Positions 9,548-19,885 of a stretch of 64,000 nucleotides of DNA are shown here, piece after piece. A program made the translations under genes and the position numbers. A model generated the notes under the pieces. The model did no database searches, was not told where the DNA came from, and saw nothing but the letters and a program-made list of their open reading frames with translations. Position 1 is the stretch's first letter. The number at the start of each line of letters is the position of its first letter. This DNA is from Methylobacterium sp. AMS5. Lineage in GTDB: Bacteria > Pseudomonadota > Alphaproteobacteria > Rhizobiales > Beijerinckiaceae. Location: the NCBI RefSeq assembly GCF_001542815.1, contig NZ_CP006992.1, forward strand, positions 974,001 through 1,038,000, written 5' to 3'.

Positions 9548-10540
9548 ATGGCGAACGCGAACGTCCGTCGGAAAAGCGACATCGACGATCCCCGGATCGA
9601 CGGGAGCGGCCGTGAAGCCATCAAGTGGATGGTGGCCGTGAGCGCCGGACGGATGTCGGAGAGTCAGCTTCGGGACTTCGAACGGTGGCGCGGTTCCAGC
9701 CCCGGCAACGCCGAAGCCTGGAATCGCCTGTCGGGCGGTCTTCAGCCCTTCGACATCCTGGCCCGCTCCGGCCTTCCCCGCGGCACGGTCTCCCAGATCC
9801 GTGGGCGGGCGACCATGCGCGACCGCAGATCGGTCCTGGCCGGTTTGGTCGGCCTCGTCGCGGCGGGGGGCGTCGGCACGACCGCCCTTCAGCGCTTCGT
9901 GCCGCTGCAGGACCTCTTCAACGATCGATACACCCGCACGGCCGAGCACGCGCGCTTCGAACTCAATGACGGCAGCAAGGTCGTGCTGGCGCCGCGCTCG
10001 TCGATCAACGTCGTGCTCTCTGCGGCGGAGCGGCGCGTGGAACTCGTGATCGGCCGGATGATGCTGGACGTGTCCGAGCAGGACACCCGCCCGTTCGTGG
10101 TCGATCTGGGCTCATTCCGGCTCGATGCGTCGGCAGGCACCTTCGTTCTCGACCGGCATGAGGGGCGCCTGGCCGTCACGGGCCTCAAGGGCAGCGGCAC
10201 GATCCAAGGGGAAGGGCGTTACTTCAACGTCTTGACGAGCGAACGCGTCAGTCACGACGGGACCGGTTTTTCGCGCAGCAAGATCGATGCCGAGGCCGAA
10301 GCGTCTTGGACAACCGGGTTCACCGTGATCGACGATGAACCCGTCGCGAGCATCGTCGAGCAGATTCGCCCGTACTTCGCCGGTTTCATCCGGCTCAGCC
10401 CCGAGGTGGCGGATCGGCGCGCGACGGGCGTGTTCAACCTCTTCGAACCCATCGCAGCTCTGGATACACTCGCTCGATCCGTCGGTTTGAAGATAACCCA
10501 GACCGCCGGCATCTGGATCAAGATCGAATCTTCGGCCTGA
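9548..10540 (+). CDS. fecR: FecR-type anti-sigma factor/sigma regulator
   Basis: A 330-residue single-pass membrane regulator: cytoplasmic DUF4880-like N terminus (about 20-65, with FERWRGSSPGNAEAWNRL), one membrane segment near 97-115 (VLAGLVGLVAAGGVG), a periplasmic FecR domain (about 130-230) and a C-terminal secretin-like domain (about 255-328). The family carries a signal from a ligand-loaded TonB receptor to the sigma factor encoded immediately upstream. The receptor with the matching STN domain is in the same locus but 4.9 kb upstream, an unusual order since fecIR normally precedes fecA. Confidence 0.88.
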   Translation: MANANVRRKSDIDDPRIDGSGREAIKWMVAVSAGRMSESQLRDFERWRGSSPGNAEAWNRLSGGLQPFDILARSGLPRGTVSQIRGRATMRDRRSVLAGLVGLVAAGGVGTTALQRFVPLQDLFNDRYTRTAEHARFELNDGSKVVLAPRSSINVVLSAAERRVELVIGRMMLDVSEQDTRPFVVDLGSFRLDASAGTFVLDRHEGRLAVTGLKGSGTIQGEGRYFNVLTSERVSHDGTGFSRSKIDAEAEASWTTGFTVIDDEPVASIVEQIRPYFAGFIRLSPEVADRRATGVFNLFEPIAALDTLARSVGLKITQTAGIWIKIESSA

Positions 10541-10580
10541 TCAAAGGCCGGCCGTCGATCGCAGGCCTTTGATCAGGCCG
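10533..10580. terminator. Long inverted repeat between fecR and the cysteine desulfurase
   Basis: Seventeen-base perfect arms (10533-10549 and 10564-10580) flank a 14-base loop; the left arm includes the fecR stop codon. The two genes converge, so this probably terminates transcription from both sides. There is no T-tract on the plus side, so a purely intrinsic terminator is uncertain. Confidence 0.55.
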
Positions 10581-10687
10581 ATGTCGTTGCCTTCTGCTGA
10601 CCCGCAATCCATCATCGCAGATCGACAAGAGTGAACGGGCGAGGCCAGCTCGACAGCTTCGCCCGAATGTGTATTTGGACGCGCAGG

Positions 10688-12698
<2,011 letters not shown>

Positions 12699-12712
<14 letters not shown>

Positions 12713-14090
12713 GGTAGTTGCCCAGCAGCACGTTATCGAGACGGGCGATCGCGTCCTCGACCAGCACGGCGGCCGAGAAGTAGCGGGTCACGAGGTGCGA
12801 GGCGATGGAGTGATCGTTGGTGCCCATGTAACGCACCGACAGGCCGGGCTCGATCTCGCCGGTCACGCCCGACTTCTGCAGGCCGACCACGCCCTGCTCG
12901 CCCTCGCCGACGCGCAGCAGCAGGATCGAGGTGGTCTGCGCACCCGTCGCCGGATCGGTGTCGATCGGCAGCTTGTCGCTCGGCACCAGCGGCACGCCGC
13001 GCCAGGTGATGAAGGGCGCGCCGAAGAGGTGGACGACCACGGGTGGCACCCCGCGGCGGGTGGCCTCGCGGCCGAAGGCGGCGATGGCGCGCGGATGGGC
13101 CACGAAGAAGGCGGGCTTCTTCCACACCAGGGTCAGCAGCTCGTCCAGATCGTCCGGGGTCGGCGGCCCTGAGCGGGTCGGGATGCGCTGGCGGCCGGCG
13201 ACCTCGCCGAGCAGGCCGAACTGCGAGTTGTTCAGCAGTTCCCACTCCTCGCGCTCCTTCACGGCATCGACCGTGAGGCGGATCTGCTCGCGCAGCTGAT
13301 CGATCTCGTTGGAATAGAGATCGGTGACGCGGGTGTGGGTGTTGAGGATCGTCTGGATCGTCGAGAGGTGATACTCGCGCGGATCGATCTCGTAATCGAC
13401 GAAGGTGGTCGGCAGGCGCGGCTCGCCGGCATGGACCGCCAGGAGTTCGATACCCTGCTCGCCGTAGGAGTTGGTGTGGCCTTTCAGGCGGTCACGCTCC
13501 TCCTGGTACTGGTCGATGCGCGAGCGGACGGCCTCGTCCTCGATCGCGGCGCGGTCGAGGGTGAGCAGCGTCACCGCCGAGAGCGCCTTCACCGCCGGCG
13601 CCGGGCCGGCCTCACCGACGAGGGCGTCGTCGCCGAAATAGTCGCCGCGCGTGGCAAGCCCCTGGCGCAGCCGGCCCTTATAGGGGCCCGACAGGGTCAG
13701 CTCGACCGTGCCGTCGGCAACCACAACGAGGCTGCGGCCGGACGAGCCCTCCTCGGCGATGACCTCGCCGGCCTTGTGCCGGCTCTGCGTGAACTTGTCC
13801 GCGAGCGCGGCCAGTTCGGCGTCGCCCAGGCGGCTGAACAGCGGCACGGCCCGCAGCGAGCTGGGGCGTATTGTGCGGCCCTTGTCCTCAAGACTGAGAT
13901 CGATGCGGCCGGGCTTGGCCAGCACCACGGCGCGGCGGTTGACCCGGTAGACGCCGCCGGCAACGTCGACGAAGGGCAGGAGACGCAGGAGGAAACGGGG
14001 AGTGTTGGCGACATTCTGGACCGACGTGACGGTCGCGGTCGCTAGATTACGCGCAGCGGATGCACTCACGCTCAGGCCCGGTCCACTCAT
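12699..14090 (-). CDS. Family 2 encapsulin shell protein with cyclic-nucleotide-binding domain (2B type)
   Basis: A 463-residue HK97-fold shell subunit. N-arm at about 1-60 (FLLRLLPFVDVAGGVYRVNRR region), a CRP-like cyclic-nucleotide-binding domain at about 80-185 (LRAVPLFSRLGDAELAALA, later GDYFGDDALVGE), then the capsid body with FVDYEIDPREYHL and a C-terminal RYMGTNDHSIASHLVTRYF region. The phosphate-binding cassette is degenerate: the usual Arg-Ala pair is absent, so cAMP binding is doubtful. An in-frame ATG at 14246 exists, but AAGGAG at 14101-14106 lies ten bases before ATG 14090 and fixes the start. It is followed by its cysteine desulfurase cargo and preceded by serine acetyltransferase. 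Confidence 0.92.
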
Positions 14091-14510
14091 CGCTCGTCGT
14101 CTCCTTACGGTGTTTCGGAAGTTCGGCCGGCGCGGACGGGGGGACCGGCGCCGGCAGCTCATCGGGTTCTGGTGACAGGCAGCCGCCGACATGGCGCAGG
14201 CACAAAGGCCGCGCCGGCACCGCACTGAACTTGCGATCACCGTCACGCTATTGATTACGACTTGCCCGAACAGGGTCTATCGAGACCTTCAGTCGGAGCG
14301 ATTGATGTACTAGGCGCGGCAGTAACCAGCGGTCAACGGAATGATCTTCCAATTTTTTAGGCAAGCGCAGAATGCGAATCTTTCGAATCTGTATTATTGA
14401 GCAATGTATTTTGCAAAATCGCGAGTAATGAGAATAATACTCTCCAGATCGCTCTCTGACGAGAAGGGCGTGAAGCAACCCGTTGCGGAAAGATTTTTCT
14501 GGCCGCCGGC
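14091..14510 (-). promoter_or_regulatory. 420-base leader upstream of the encapsulin gene, with an AT-rich dyad island
   Basis: No gene is visible. Bases 14340-14460 are strikingly AT-rich against 70% GC flanks and contain the 12-base perfect palindrome ATTTTGCAAAAT (14408-14419), with outer inverted TATTATT/AATAATA arms either side. The location suggests a separate, regulated promoter for shell and cargo. A Shine-Dalgarno AAGGAG at 14101-14106 precedes the shell ATG. I cannot assign -35/-10 boxes with confidence. Confidence 0.45.
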
Positions 14511-15416
14511 TCAGATTCCGTCGCCGAAACCGAAGGACTGATCCATGGTCTGGGCGGGCTCCTCGTCGCTCCGCAGGCGCGAGACCACCCGTGCCGGTAC
14601 GCCCGCGACGGTGGTGTGGGCGGGCACCTCGTGCAGCACCACCGCGGCGGCGGCGACCTTGGCGCCTTCCCCGACCCGGATGTTGCCGAGCACTTTGGCG
14701 CCGACGCTGAGCAGCACGCCGCGGGCGATCTTCGGATGCCGGTCGCCACTCTCCTTGCCGTTGCCGCCGAGCGTCACCGACTGGAGGATCGAGACGTCGT
14801 CGGCCACGACCGTGGTCTCGCCGATGACGACGCCGGTGGCATGATCGATGAAAACCCCCGAGCCGATCCGCGCCGCCGGGTGAATGTCGCAGCCGAACAC
14901 CTCGGAGATACGGCTCTGCACGTGCAGGGCGAGCGTCGCCCGACCCTGATGCCAGAGCCAGTGCGCCACCCGGTAGCCTTCGAGCGCGGCAAAACCCTTG
15001 TAGAACAGGAACGGATCGAGATAGCGCCGGCAGGTCGGGTCGCGCTCACGGATGGCGATGAGGTCGCGCACGGCGTGCAGCCCTGCATGCCGGTCGGCCT
15101 CGAATGCGGAGAAGCAGAGATCGCGCATGGTGAGCCGCGACAGGTCGCCGTCGCCGAGTCGGTGGGCGAGGCGATAGGCCAGAGCCTCCGACAGGCTGCG
15201 CTGGTCGAGGACCGTCGCCTGGATCAGGCCGGCATAGAGCGGCTCCTCGATCAGCGCGGCCTCGGCCTCGGCGCGCATCGCGGCCCATACGTCGGTCTCC
15301 GCCGTGCTTCGGTTCGTGGCGCGCAGCGGCAGCGTGATCGCCAGCGCCGGCATCTCGGGAAGGGGGCGGGCCGCGCGCCAGCCGGCCGCATCGCGGCGCT
15401 CGTCATGGCCGTGCAT
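14511..15416 (-). CDS. cysE: Serine O-acetyltransferase
   Basis: A 301-residue acetyltransferase that makes O-acetylserine, the carbon acceptor for cysteine synthesis. An N-terminal helical domain (about 30-180, with DLCFSAFEADRHAGLHAVRD) is followed by a left-handed beta-helix of hexapeptide repeats (DIHPAARIGSGVFIDHATG, then VTLGGNGKESGDRHPKI, the family active-site region). I chose ATG 15416, which gives a typical CysE N terminus; a much longer frame upstream has no family match and overlaps the small gene. It lies 20 bases after the 67-residue gene and 420 bases before the shell gene, which ties cysteine supply to the desulfurase compartment. Confidence 0.9.
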   Translation of the reverse strand: MHGHDERRDAAGWRAARPLPEMPALAITLPLRATNRSTAETDVWAAMRAEAEAALIEEPLYAGLIQATVLDQRSLSEALAYRLAHRLGDGDLSRLTMRDLCFSAFEADRHAGLHAVRDLIAIRERDPTCRRYLDPFLFYKGFAALEGYRVAHWLWHQGRATLALHVQSRISEVFGCDIHPAARIGSGVFIDHATGVVIGETTVVADDVSILQSVTLGGNGKESGDRHPKIARGVLLSVGAKVLGNIRVGEGAKVAAAAVVLHEVPAHTTVAGVPARVVSRLRSDEEPAQTMDQSFGFGDGI

Positions 15417-15436
15417 CTTCGGACGGTCCGATCGCT

Positions 15437-15640
15437 TCAGGAGATGCGCCGGAACAGGTCCGGCAGGTAGCTCTGCAGGGTCTCGTGGCCGTCGAACTGG
15501 ACATCGATCGTGGCGCGGCCGGCCTGACCGTGGATGCCGACCACCCAGCCCCGCGCATGGCGCCAGATCCCGAGGGCTTCGGCGAGGTCGAGCCGATCGA
15601 ACACGACCTGATCGCCGGGAAGCATCGTCGCACTCAGCAT
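15437..15640 (-). CDS. Small uncharacterised protein, first gene of the encapsulin/cysE unit
   Basis: A 67-residue acidic to neutral protein, with no signal peptide, membrane segment or cysteine. AAGGA lies eight bases before the ATG, a good ribosome site, and the stop is 20 bases before cysE. The pattern GDQVVFDRL, then GWVVGIHGQ and TIDVQFDG, looks like three beta strands and could form a small barrel. I do not recognise the family. Position and coding quality argue that it is real and co-transcribed with cysE; a role in cysteine or sulfur-compartment function is inferred only from context. Confidence 0.65.
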   Translation of the reverse strand: MLSATMLPGDQVVFDRLDLAEALGIWRHARGWVVGIHGQAGRATIDVQFDGHETLQSYLPDLFRRIS

Positions 15641-15794
15641 GATGGTGTCCTTGAAGCGGAAATCCCGTCACGGCTTCCGATCCACCGGCTCGCGCACAGC
15701 TTGTCGAATCGCGCATCGCGGGAGGGGTAGGAAGAGCCTACCAAGCGTGCCGGGATACGGGAGAAGATTTGCTGCGCGGGAGAGCGGATCAAGA

Positions 15795-15838
15795 GCATTA
15801 TTTTCGATAAGTCATTGTTTCAATTCGATAATTATCGA
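15795..15838 (-). promoter_or_regulatory. Candidate promoter and operator of the small-ORF/cysE/encapsulin unit
   Basis: The 14-base perfect palindrome TCGATAATTATCGA (15825-15838) is followed, reading on the minus strand, by TTGAAA (15823-15818) and AATAAT 15 bases later. A third TCGATAA-type half site occurs at 15803-15810. AT-rich dyads of this kind serve Rrf2- or ArsR-type regulators, but the regulator is not identifiable here. The palindrome is 185 bases upstream of the first start codon. Confidence 0.45.
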
Positions 15839-15923
15839 CAGAACGCCGTTTGGCAAGCCTTGTTCCTTACTTCTCGCCGCGCGACCCCGGAGCAGGACGG
15901 CGGCCCGCCGTCGCCTGGGATCT

Positions 15924-16158
15924 GATGCCGATACGCCGAGCGGTCGGCCGCTCCGCCAAGACAAGGCGGCGGACGTTGCGCACCGGTTACGACTCCACGC
16001 CAACGAGAAGCGCCGGCTCGTCCTGTGCCTGCTGCGTGAGGACCGGCTGATCGCGTTTCGGCGCGAGAGCCAAACCCTGTCCGACCCGACGGGAGGATCC
16101 CAGGGTCGCCCGGCTGCTCGCGACCTTGACGGACATCGTCTGCCCGCAGATCGGCTGA
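15924..16158 (+). pseudogene. Decayed ArsR/SmtB (BigR/SqrR-like) repressor gene
   Basis: One plus-strand frame reads AADVAHRLRLHANEKRRLVLCLLRED, shown here only in part as HANEKRRLVLCLLRED, which is the ArsR dimer helix and start of the winged helix. It is followed at once by RLIAFRRESQTL (the wing), so the recognition helix is deleted. After a frameshift the C-terminal helix continues as DPRVARLLATLTDIVCPQIG and a stop at 16156-16158. The BigR/SqrR group senses persulfide and normally controls PmpAB-type genes, which lie 2.5 kb to the right with a perfect operator. The gene cannot make a DNA-binding protein. Confidence 0.65.
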
Positions 16159-16321
16159 GCGTGCCGGGCACCGCACCCCTCCGCTCGCAGCGCCGCCGGC
16201 GACGCAGACGGGCTCATGGCGCACCCGCGGGCCGCATGTCGATGTTGTAGCCTTTGCGTTATCTCGGCCTCATTCGGGTGCCGGACAGGCGCGGAGCCGT
16301 ACGGGTTTTGCGCGAATGATA

Positions 16322-18262
16322 TCAGGCCGCCGCCGTCTCGGGCTCTGCTTCTGCCGGCCCTGGAGCCAGCACCCGCATGGCGTTGAGGATGACCGCGACG
16401 TCGATGGCTTCCTGGAGCAGCGCGCCCTGAAGCGGCGTCAGGTAGCCGAAGGCTGCGGCAACCATTCCGGCGAGCGAGAATCCGAGGCCGACCCAGACGC
16501 TCTGAAGGGCGATGAACTTGGCCCGGCGGGCGATGCGGATCGCGCCCGGAAGCGGGGCGAGGCTATCGACGAGCAGGACTACGTCGGCGGCTTCGGCCGC
16601 CGCGGCCGCGCCCCGTACGCCGAGCGCCACGCCGAGATCCGCCGCGGCCAGCGCGGGGGCGTCGTTCACGCCGTCCCCGACCATCATCACAGGCCCTCGC
16701 GCCCGCTCGGCCGCCACCACGGCGGTCTTGTCCGCCGGATCGAGGTCGGCAGCGATGGCATCGATGGGCGCTCCCGCGACGAGCGCCTCGGCGATCGAGC
16801 GCCGGTCGCCCGTCGCAAGCACGATGCGCCGGATGCCGCAGGCCCGCAGGGCCGCGAGCACGGCGGCGCCGTCCGCCCGCAGCGGGTCCGTCAAGTTCAA
16901 TCTGCCCGCCGGGCGCCCATCGACGGCCACGAGCACCACCGCCGCAGCGCCGCTCGCCGCGATCGGCTGCTCTTCGGCCGGGAAGGTCAGCCCTATCCTG
17001 CGCATCAGGCGCGGCCCTCCGATCGAGACCGAGGCGCCCTCGACCGAACCTGTCACCCCTTCCCCCGGCATCTCCTGCACTCGTTCCGGCTGCGCGAGGT
17101 CGAGCCCCCGCTCCAGGGCCTCGTCGACGAGGGCCCGCGCCGTCGGATGCGCGGAGACTTGATCGAGGGAGGCGGCGAGCCGAAGCACCTCTGCCTCATC
17201 GAACGGCGGGAAGGCCTCGGTGGCCGATAAATGGGCCGTGCCATGCGTCAGCGTGCCGGTCTTGTCGACCACGAGGACGCTGACCTTGGCCAGCGTCTCC
17301 AGGGCGCCCCCGCCCTTGATCAGCACCCCGCTCGCCGCCGCCCGCGACAGGCCGGAGACAAGGGCGACCGGAACCGCGAGGATGAGCGGACACGGCGTCG
17401 CGACCACGAGGACGGCGAGGCCTCGCAGCGGATCTTGGGTGACCGCCCAGGCGCCCCCGGCGAGAGCAAGGGTGACGGCGAGAAAGGCAAGGCCATAGCG
17501 GTCGGCCAAGCGCACCATCGGCGCCTTCCGTTCGCGTGCGGCCTCGACCAGGCGGACGATACCCGCATAGGTGCTCTCCGCTGCCCGGCGCTCGGCCACC
17601 AGCGAGAAGGGTGTCCCGACGTTGACGGAGCCGCTGAGCACCGCGCCTCCCGCTTCGTGGATGACGGGCAGCGCCTCGCCGGTAAGGCTCGCTTGGTCGA
17701 GCACGGCGCGGCTCGCCACGACGCGCCCATCGACGGGGACGACGTCGCCGACCCGGACCAGCACGCGGTCGCCCGAGACGACCGCGTCGATGGGCACCTC
17801 GTGCACGCCTTCGCTGTCCTCGCGGAGTGCGGTGCGTGGCTGCCGTGACAGCAGCGCAGTCATCTCCCGGGCCGCGCGTCCCGCCGCGAAGGCTTCGAGC
17901 GCCTGACCGCCCGCGTACATCAGGGCGATGACCACGCCGGCAAGCGGCTGTCCGAGAGCGATGGCTCCGCTCATCGAAAGGAGCGCGACGAGGTCGAGGC
18001 CGACATCGCCCTTCAGGAGGCTCGTGACGACCTCACGGGCAAGACTGGCGAGCACGACCAGGGTCGGGACGGTCCAGGCCCAGAAGGCAACGTCCGGCGC
18101 GCCGAACGCCTGTGCGGCCAACCCGGCGCAGAGCCCGACGAGCGGAAGCGTCGCCTGCCAACGGTGCAGCGCTTGCCGCCACCGGCCACCGTCCGCAGAC
18201 GCTTCGCCCCTTGCGGTCGTAGATCCGGGGCGGGTCGTCTCGAAGGGCGCTGGAACAGGCAT
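16322..18262 (-). CDS. Heavy-metal-translocating P1B-type ATPase
   Basis: A 646-residue metal pump without an N-terminal HMA metal-binding domain. Visible motifs are TGEALP near 194, the membrane metal site TPCPL near 289-293, the phosphorylated aspartate D333 in DKTGTLT, an HP dipeptide (SAHPTA) and the hinge GDGVNDAPAL. The Cys-Pro-Cys-type site is reduced to a single cysteine (PCP), so the metal cannot be named; Zn, Cd, Co or Cu remain possible. The gene is transcribed away from pmpA, leaving a 356-base divergent region. It sits between the ruined ArsR gene and the sulfur transporters, so it may once have shared that regulator. Confidence 0.87.
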   Translation of the reverse strand: MPVPAPFETTRPGSTTARGEASADGGRWRQALHRWQATLPLVGLCAGLAAQAFGAPDVAFWAWTVPTLVVLASLAREVVTSLLKGDVGLDLVALLSMSGAIALGQPLAGVVIALMYAGGQALEAFAAGRAAREMTALLSRQPRTALREDSEGVHEVPIDAVVSGDRVLVRVGDVVPVDGRVVASRAVLDQASLTGEALPVIHEAGGAVLSGSVNVGTPFSLVAERRAAESTYAGIVRLVEAARERKAPMVRLADRYGLAFLAVTLALAGGAWAVTQDPLRGLAVLVVATPCPLILAVPVALVSGLSRAAASGVLIKGGGALETLAKVSVLVVDKTGTLTHGTAHLSATEAFPPFDEAEVLRLAASLDQVSAHPTARALVDEALERGLDLAQPERVQEMPGEGVTGSVEGASVSIGGPRLMRRIGLTFPAEEQPIAASGAAAVVLVAVDGRPAGRLNLTDPLRADGAAVLAALRACGIRRIVLATGDRRSIAEALVAGAPIDAIAADLDPADKTAVVAAERARGPVMMVGDGVNDAPALAAADLGVALGVRGAAAAAEAADVVLLVDSLAPLPGAIRIARRAKFIALQSVWVGLGFSLAGMVAAAFGYLTPLQGALLQEAIDVAVILNAMRVLAPGPAEAEPETAAA

Positions 18263-18469
18263 GACATTCGATCAAACGCGACCGGCCGGGCCAGAGCAAG
18301 GTGTGATCTTCCCGACCCCGTTCCGCCGGGCGCCAGCGCTGCGGCGTCGGCCTTCATCGGCTCAATGCTCGACTTCGCCTCGAGATCGGCAGGGATGCGC
18401 CGGTTGCCGCGCGCCTGCTTGAGGCGAAACCCGCTCTGTCGTTTCAGGGATCGCCAAGGCGTCTCGCTC

Positions 18470-18498
18470 TTGACAGTAAATTAGATATATCTAATTTA
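18470..18498 (+). promoter_or_regulatory. pmpA promoter with 22-bp perfect palindromic operator (BigR-type)
   Basis: TTGACA at 18470-18475 is a consensus -35 box. Two bases later a perfect 22-base palindrome (18477-18498, half site TAAATTAGATA) fills the spacer and overlaps the probable -10 region near 18492-18497, ideal for repression. AT-rich inverted repeats in this position are the known target type of BigR/SqrR persulfide-sensing ArsR proteins controlling YeeE/PmpAB operons. The regulator is assigned by analogy, not demonstrated. Confidence 0.7.
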
Positions 18499-18618
18499 GC
18501 TTGATCTAACATACCGCGATCCGGTACGAGGGCAGCCGGTCCAAGCAACTCCGGAGCCGGCGTGCGGAGCCCATAGCGCCCGCGGGTTTGCCGCTGTCGC
18601 AGCCCGAGAGAGATCCCC

Positions 18619-19044
18619 ATGGACGGTTTCACGCCACTCAGCGCCACTCTCGGCGGCATCATGATCGGCGCCTCCGCTGCCCTGTTCCTGCTTCTGAATG
18701 GACGGATCGCCGGCATCAGCGGCATCCTCGGCGGGCTGCTCACCCCTCCCTCGCGCGAGACTTGGTGGCGGGCCGCCTTCCTGGCCGGCTTGGTCCTGGC
18801 GCCGCTGGTCTATGCCGGCCTGGGAGGAAGCCTGCTGTCGGTGACGGTCGACGCCTCGTTCACGCTCCTCGTCGTCGCGGGTCTGCTGGTCGGGTTTGGC
18901 GCGCGCCTCGGGGCCGGCTGCACCAGCGGTCACGGCGTCTGCGGCATCGGTCGCGGCTCACCCCGCTCCCTCGCTGCCACCGGCACCTTCATGGCTGTGG
19001 CCATCCTGACCGTCTTCGTCACGCGCCACCTGCTCGGAGCCTGA
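18619..19044 (+). CDS. YeeE/YedE-family sulfur transporter, PmpA-like half
   Basis: A 141-residue inner-membrane protein with four to five hydrophobic segments and the YeeE signature [16 protein letters not shown], holding cysteines C101 and C108. YeeE-type proteins move thiosulfate or related sulfur species through chains of conserved cysteines. Here the family is split into two genes, this one and the next, three bases apart, as in the PmpA/PmpB pair of BigR-controlled operons. A perfect operator lies 120 bases upstream. The substrate is probably a reduced sulfur compound; direction of transport is unknown. Confidence 0.85.
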   Translation: MDGFTPLSATLGGIMIGASAALFLLLNGRIAGISGILGGLLTPPSRETWWRAAFLAGLVLAPLVYAGLGGSLLSVTVDASFTLLVVAGLLVGFGARLGAGCTSGHGVCGIGRGSPRSLAATGTFMAVAILTVFVTRHLLGA

Positions 19045-19047
19045 GCC

Positions 19048-19512
19048 ATGGCCAAAACCGTTATGGCCAAAACCGTTTCTGCCTTCGCCGTCGGCCTGCT
19101 GTTCGGGCTCGGCCTGCTCGTCTCCGGCATGGCTGATCCGGCCAAGGTCCTCGCCTTCCTCGACGTGGCGGGACGCTGGGATCCGAGCCTTGCCCTTGTC
19201 ATGGCGGGCGCCGTCGCGGTCTCGGCCGCCGGCACCCTCGTCGCACGGCAGCGCGGCCGGCCGCTGCTCGCGCCCCGGTTGGAGATCCCGACCCGGCGCG
19301 ACCTCGACCCGCGCCTGATCGCCGGTGCCGCGGTCTTCGGCATCGGCTGGGGCTTGGTGGGCCTGTGCCCCGGGCCGGCGCTGACCCTCCTGACGGTCGC
19401 GCCTGCGCAAGCCGCGACCTTCGTCGTCGCCATGGTCGTCGGCATGCTGCTGTTCCGCCTCGTGCCCTCGGCGGCCTCGAAGCCGACGGCCGTTCAAGGG
19501 GCTGACGCGTAA
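19048..19512 (+). CDS. YeeE/YedE-family sulfur transporter, PmpB-like half (DUF6691)
   Basis: A 154-residue membrane protein, partner of the preceding gene, with FGLGLLVSGMADPAKVLAF near the N terminus and the cysteine motif GLVGLCPGPAL in the second half, as in PmpB/DUF6691 proteins. The 5' end carries an exact 15-base tandem duplication: ATGGCCAAAACCGTT occurs at 19048-19062 and again at 19063-19077, giving MAKTVMAKTV. Either ATG could start translation, and the second gives the usual N terminus. The two halves probably form one transporter. Confidence 0.82.
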   Translation: MAKTVMAKTVSAFAVGLLFGLGLLVSGMADPAKVLAFLDVAGRWDPSLALVMAGAVAVSAAGTLVARQRGRPLLAPRLEIPTRRDLDPRLIAGAAVFGIGWGLVGLCPGPALTLLTVAPAQAATFVVAMVVGMLLFRLVPSAASKPTAVQGADA

Positions 19513-19564
19513 ACCCCGGCTTGCTCACGCCCGGTCTCGCCACCGCCTCTGGCGGGGGCGGCGG

Positions 19565-19768
19565 GGCGGCTCGATCCTCGCAGTCCCGCTGCTGACATGC
19601 GTGGTCGGCGTGAACTCGCCTCACGTCGCTATCCGCACCCGCGCCCTGGCGGTCACGGTCAGCGCGGCGGTCAACCTCGTCCTGCAGAGGGCCGGGACCG
19701 TGACGTGGCGATGCGCGGCCGCGTTCTCGCTGACAGGCGTCCCCGGAGCGCTCTCTGGCTCGGCGGAA
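19565..19768 (+). pseudogene. TauE/SafE-type sulfite exporter fragment
   Basis: About 68 codons read GGSILAVPLL, then VVGVNSPHVAIRTRALAV and AGTVTWRCAAAFSLTGVPGA, which is the recognisable N-terminal third of TauE/SafE (DUF81) permeases. There is no start codon in a sensible place, the upstream helix is absent and the protein stops resembling the family after GALSGSA; the frame then runs on without a stop into the LysR gene. TauE/SafE genes accompany BigR/PmpAB operons elsewhere, so this looks like the remnant of a once longer sulfur operon. Confidence 0.6.
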
Positions 19769-19885
19769 GTCGGTCTCGCAGCTCTTCGACGCCGGGCCAG
19801 GTTTCAACCAGTTGCTTCTCTTACCGCGATAGAGAAACTTGGCGGAGAACCTTGGCCCGGACCGTGTCTCACGTCAGATCACCGC

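Noticed and set aside
15639..16250. Long plus-strand frame over the small ORF and the ArsR relic
   Set aside because: Only its central segment resembles a protein family (the ArsR helix); the rest is arginine-rich chance translation, so I call a pseudogene instead.
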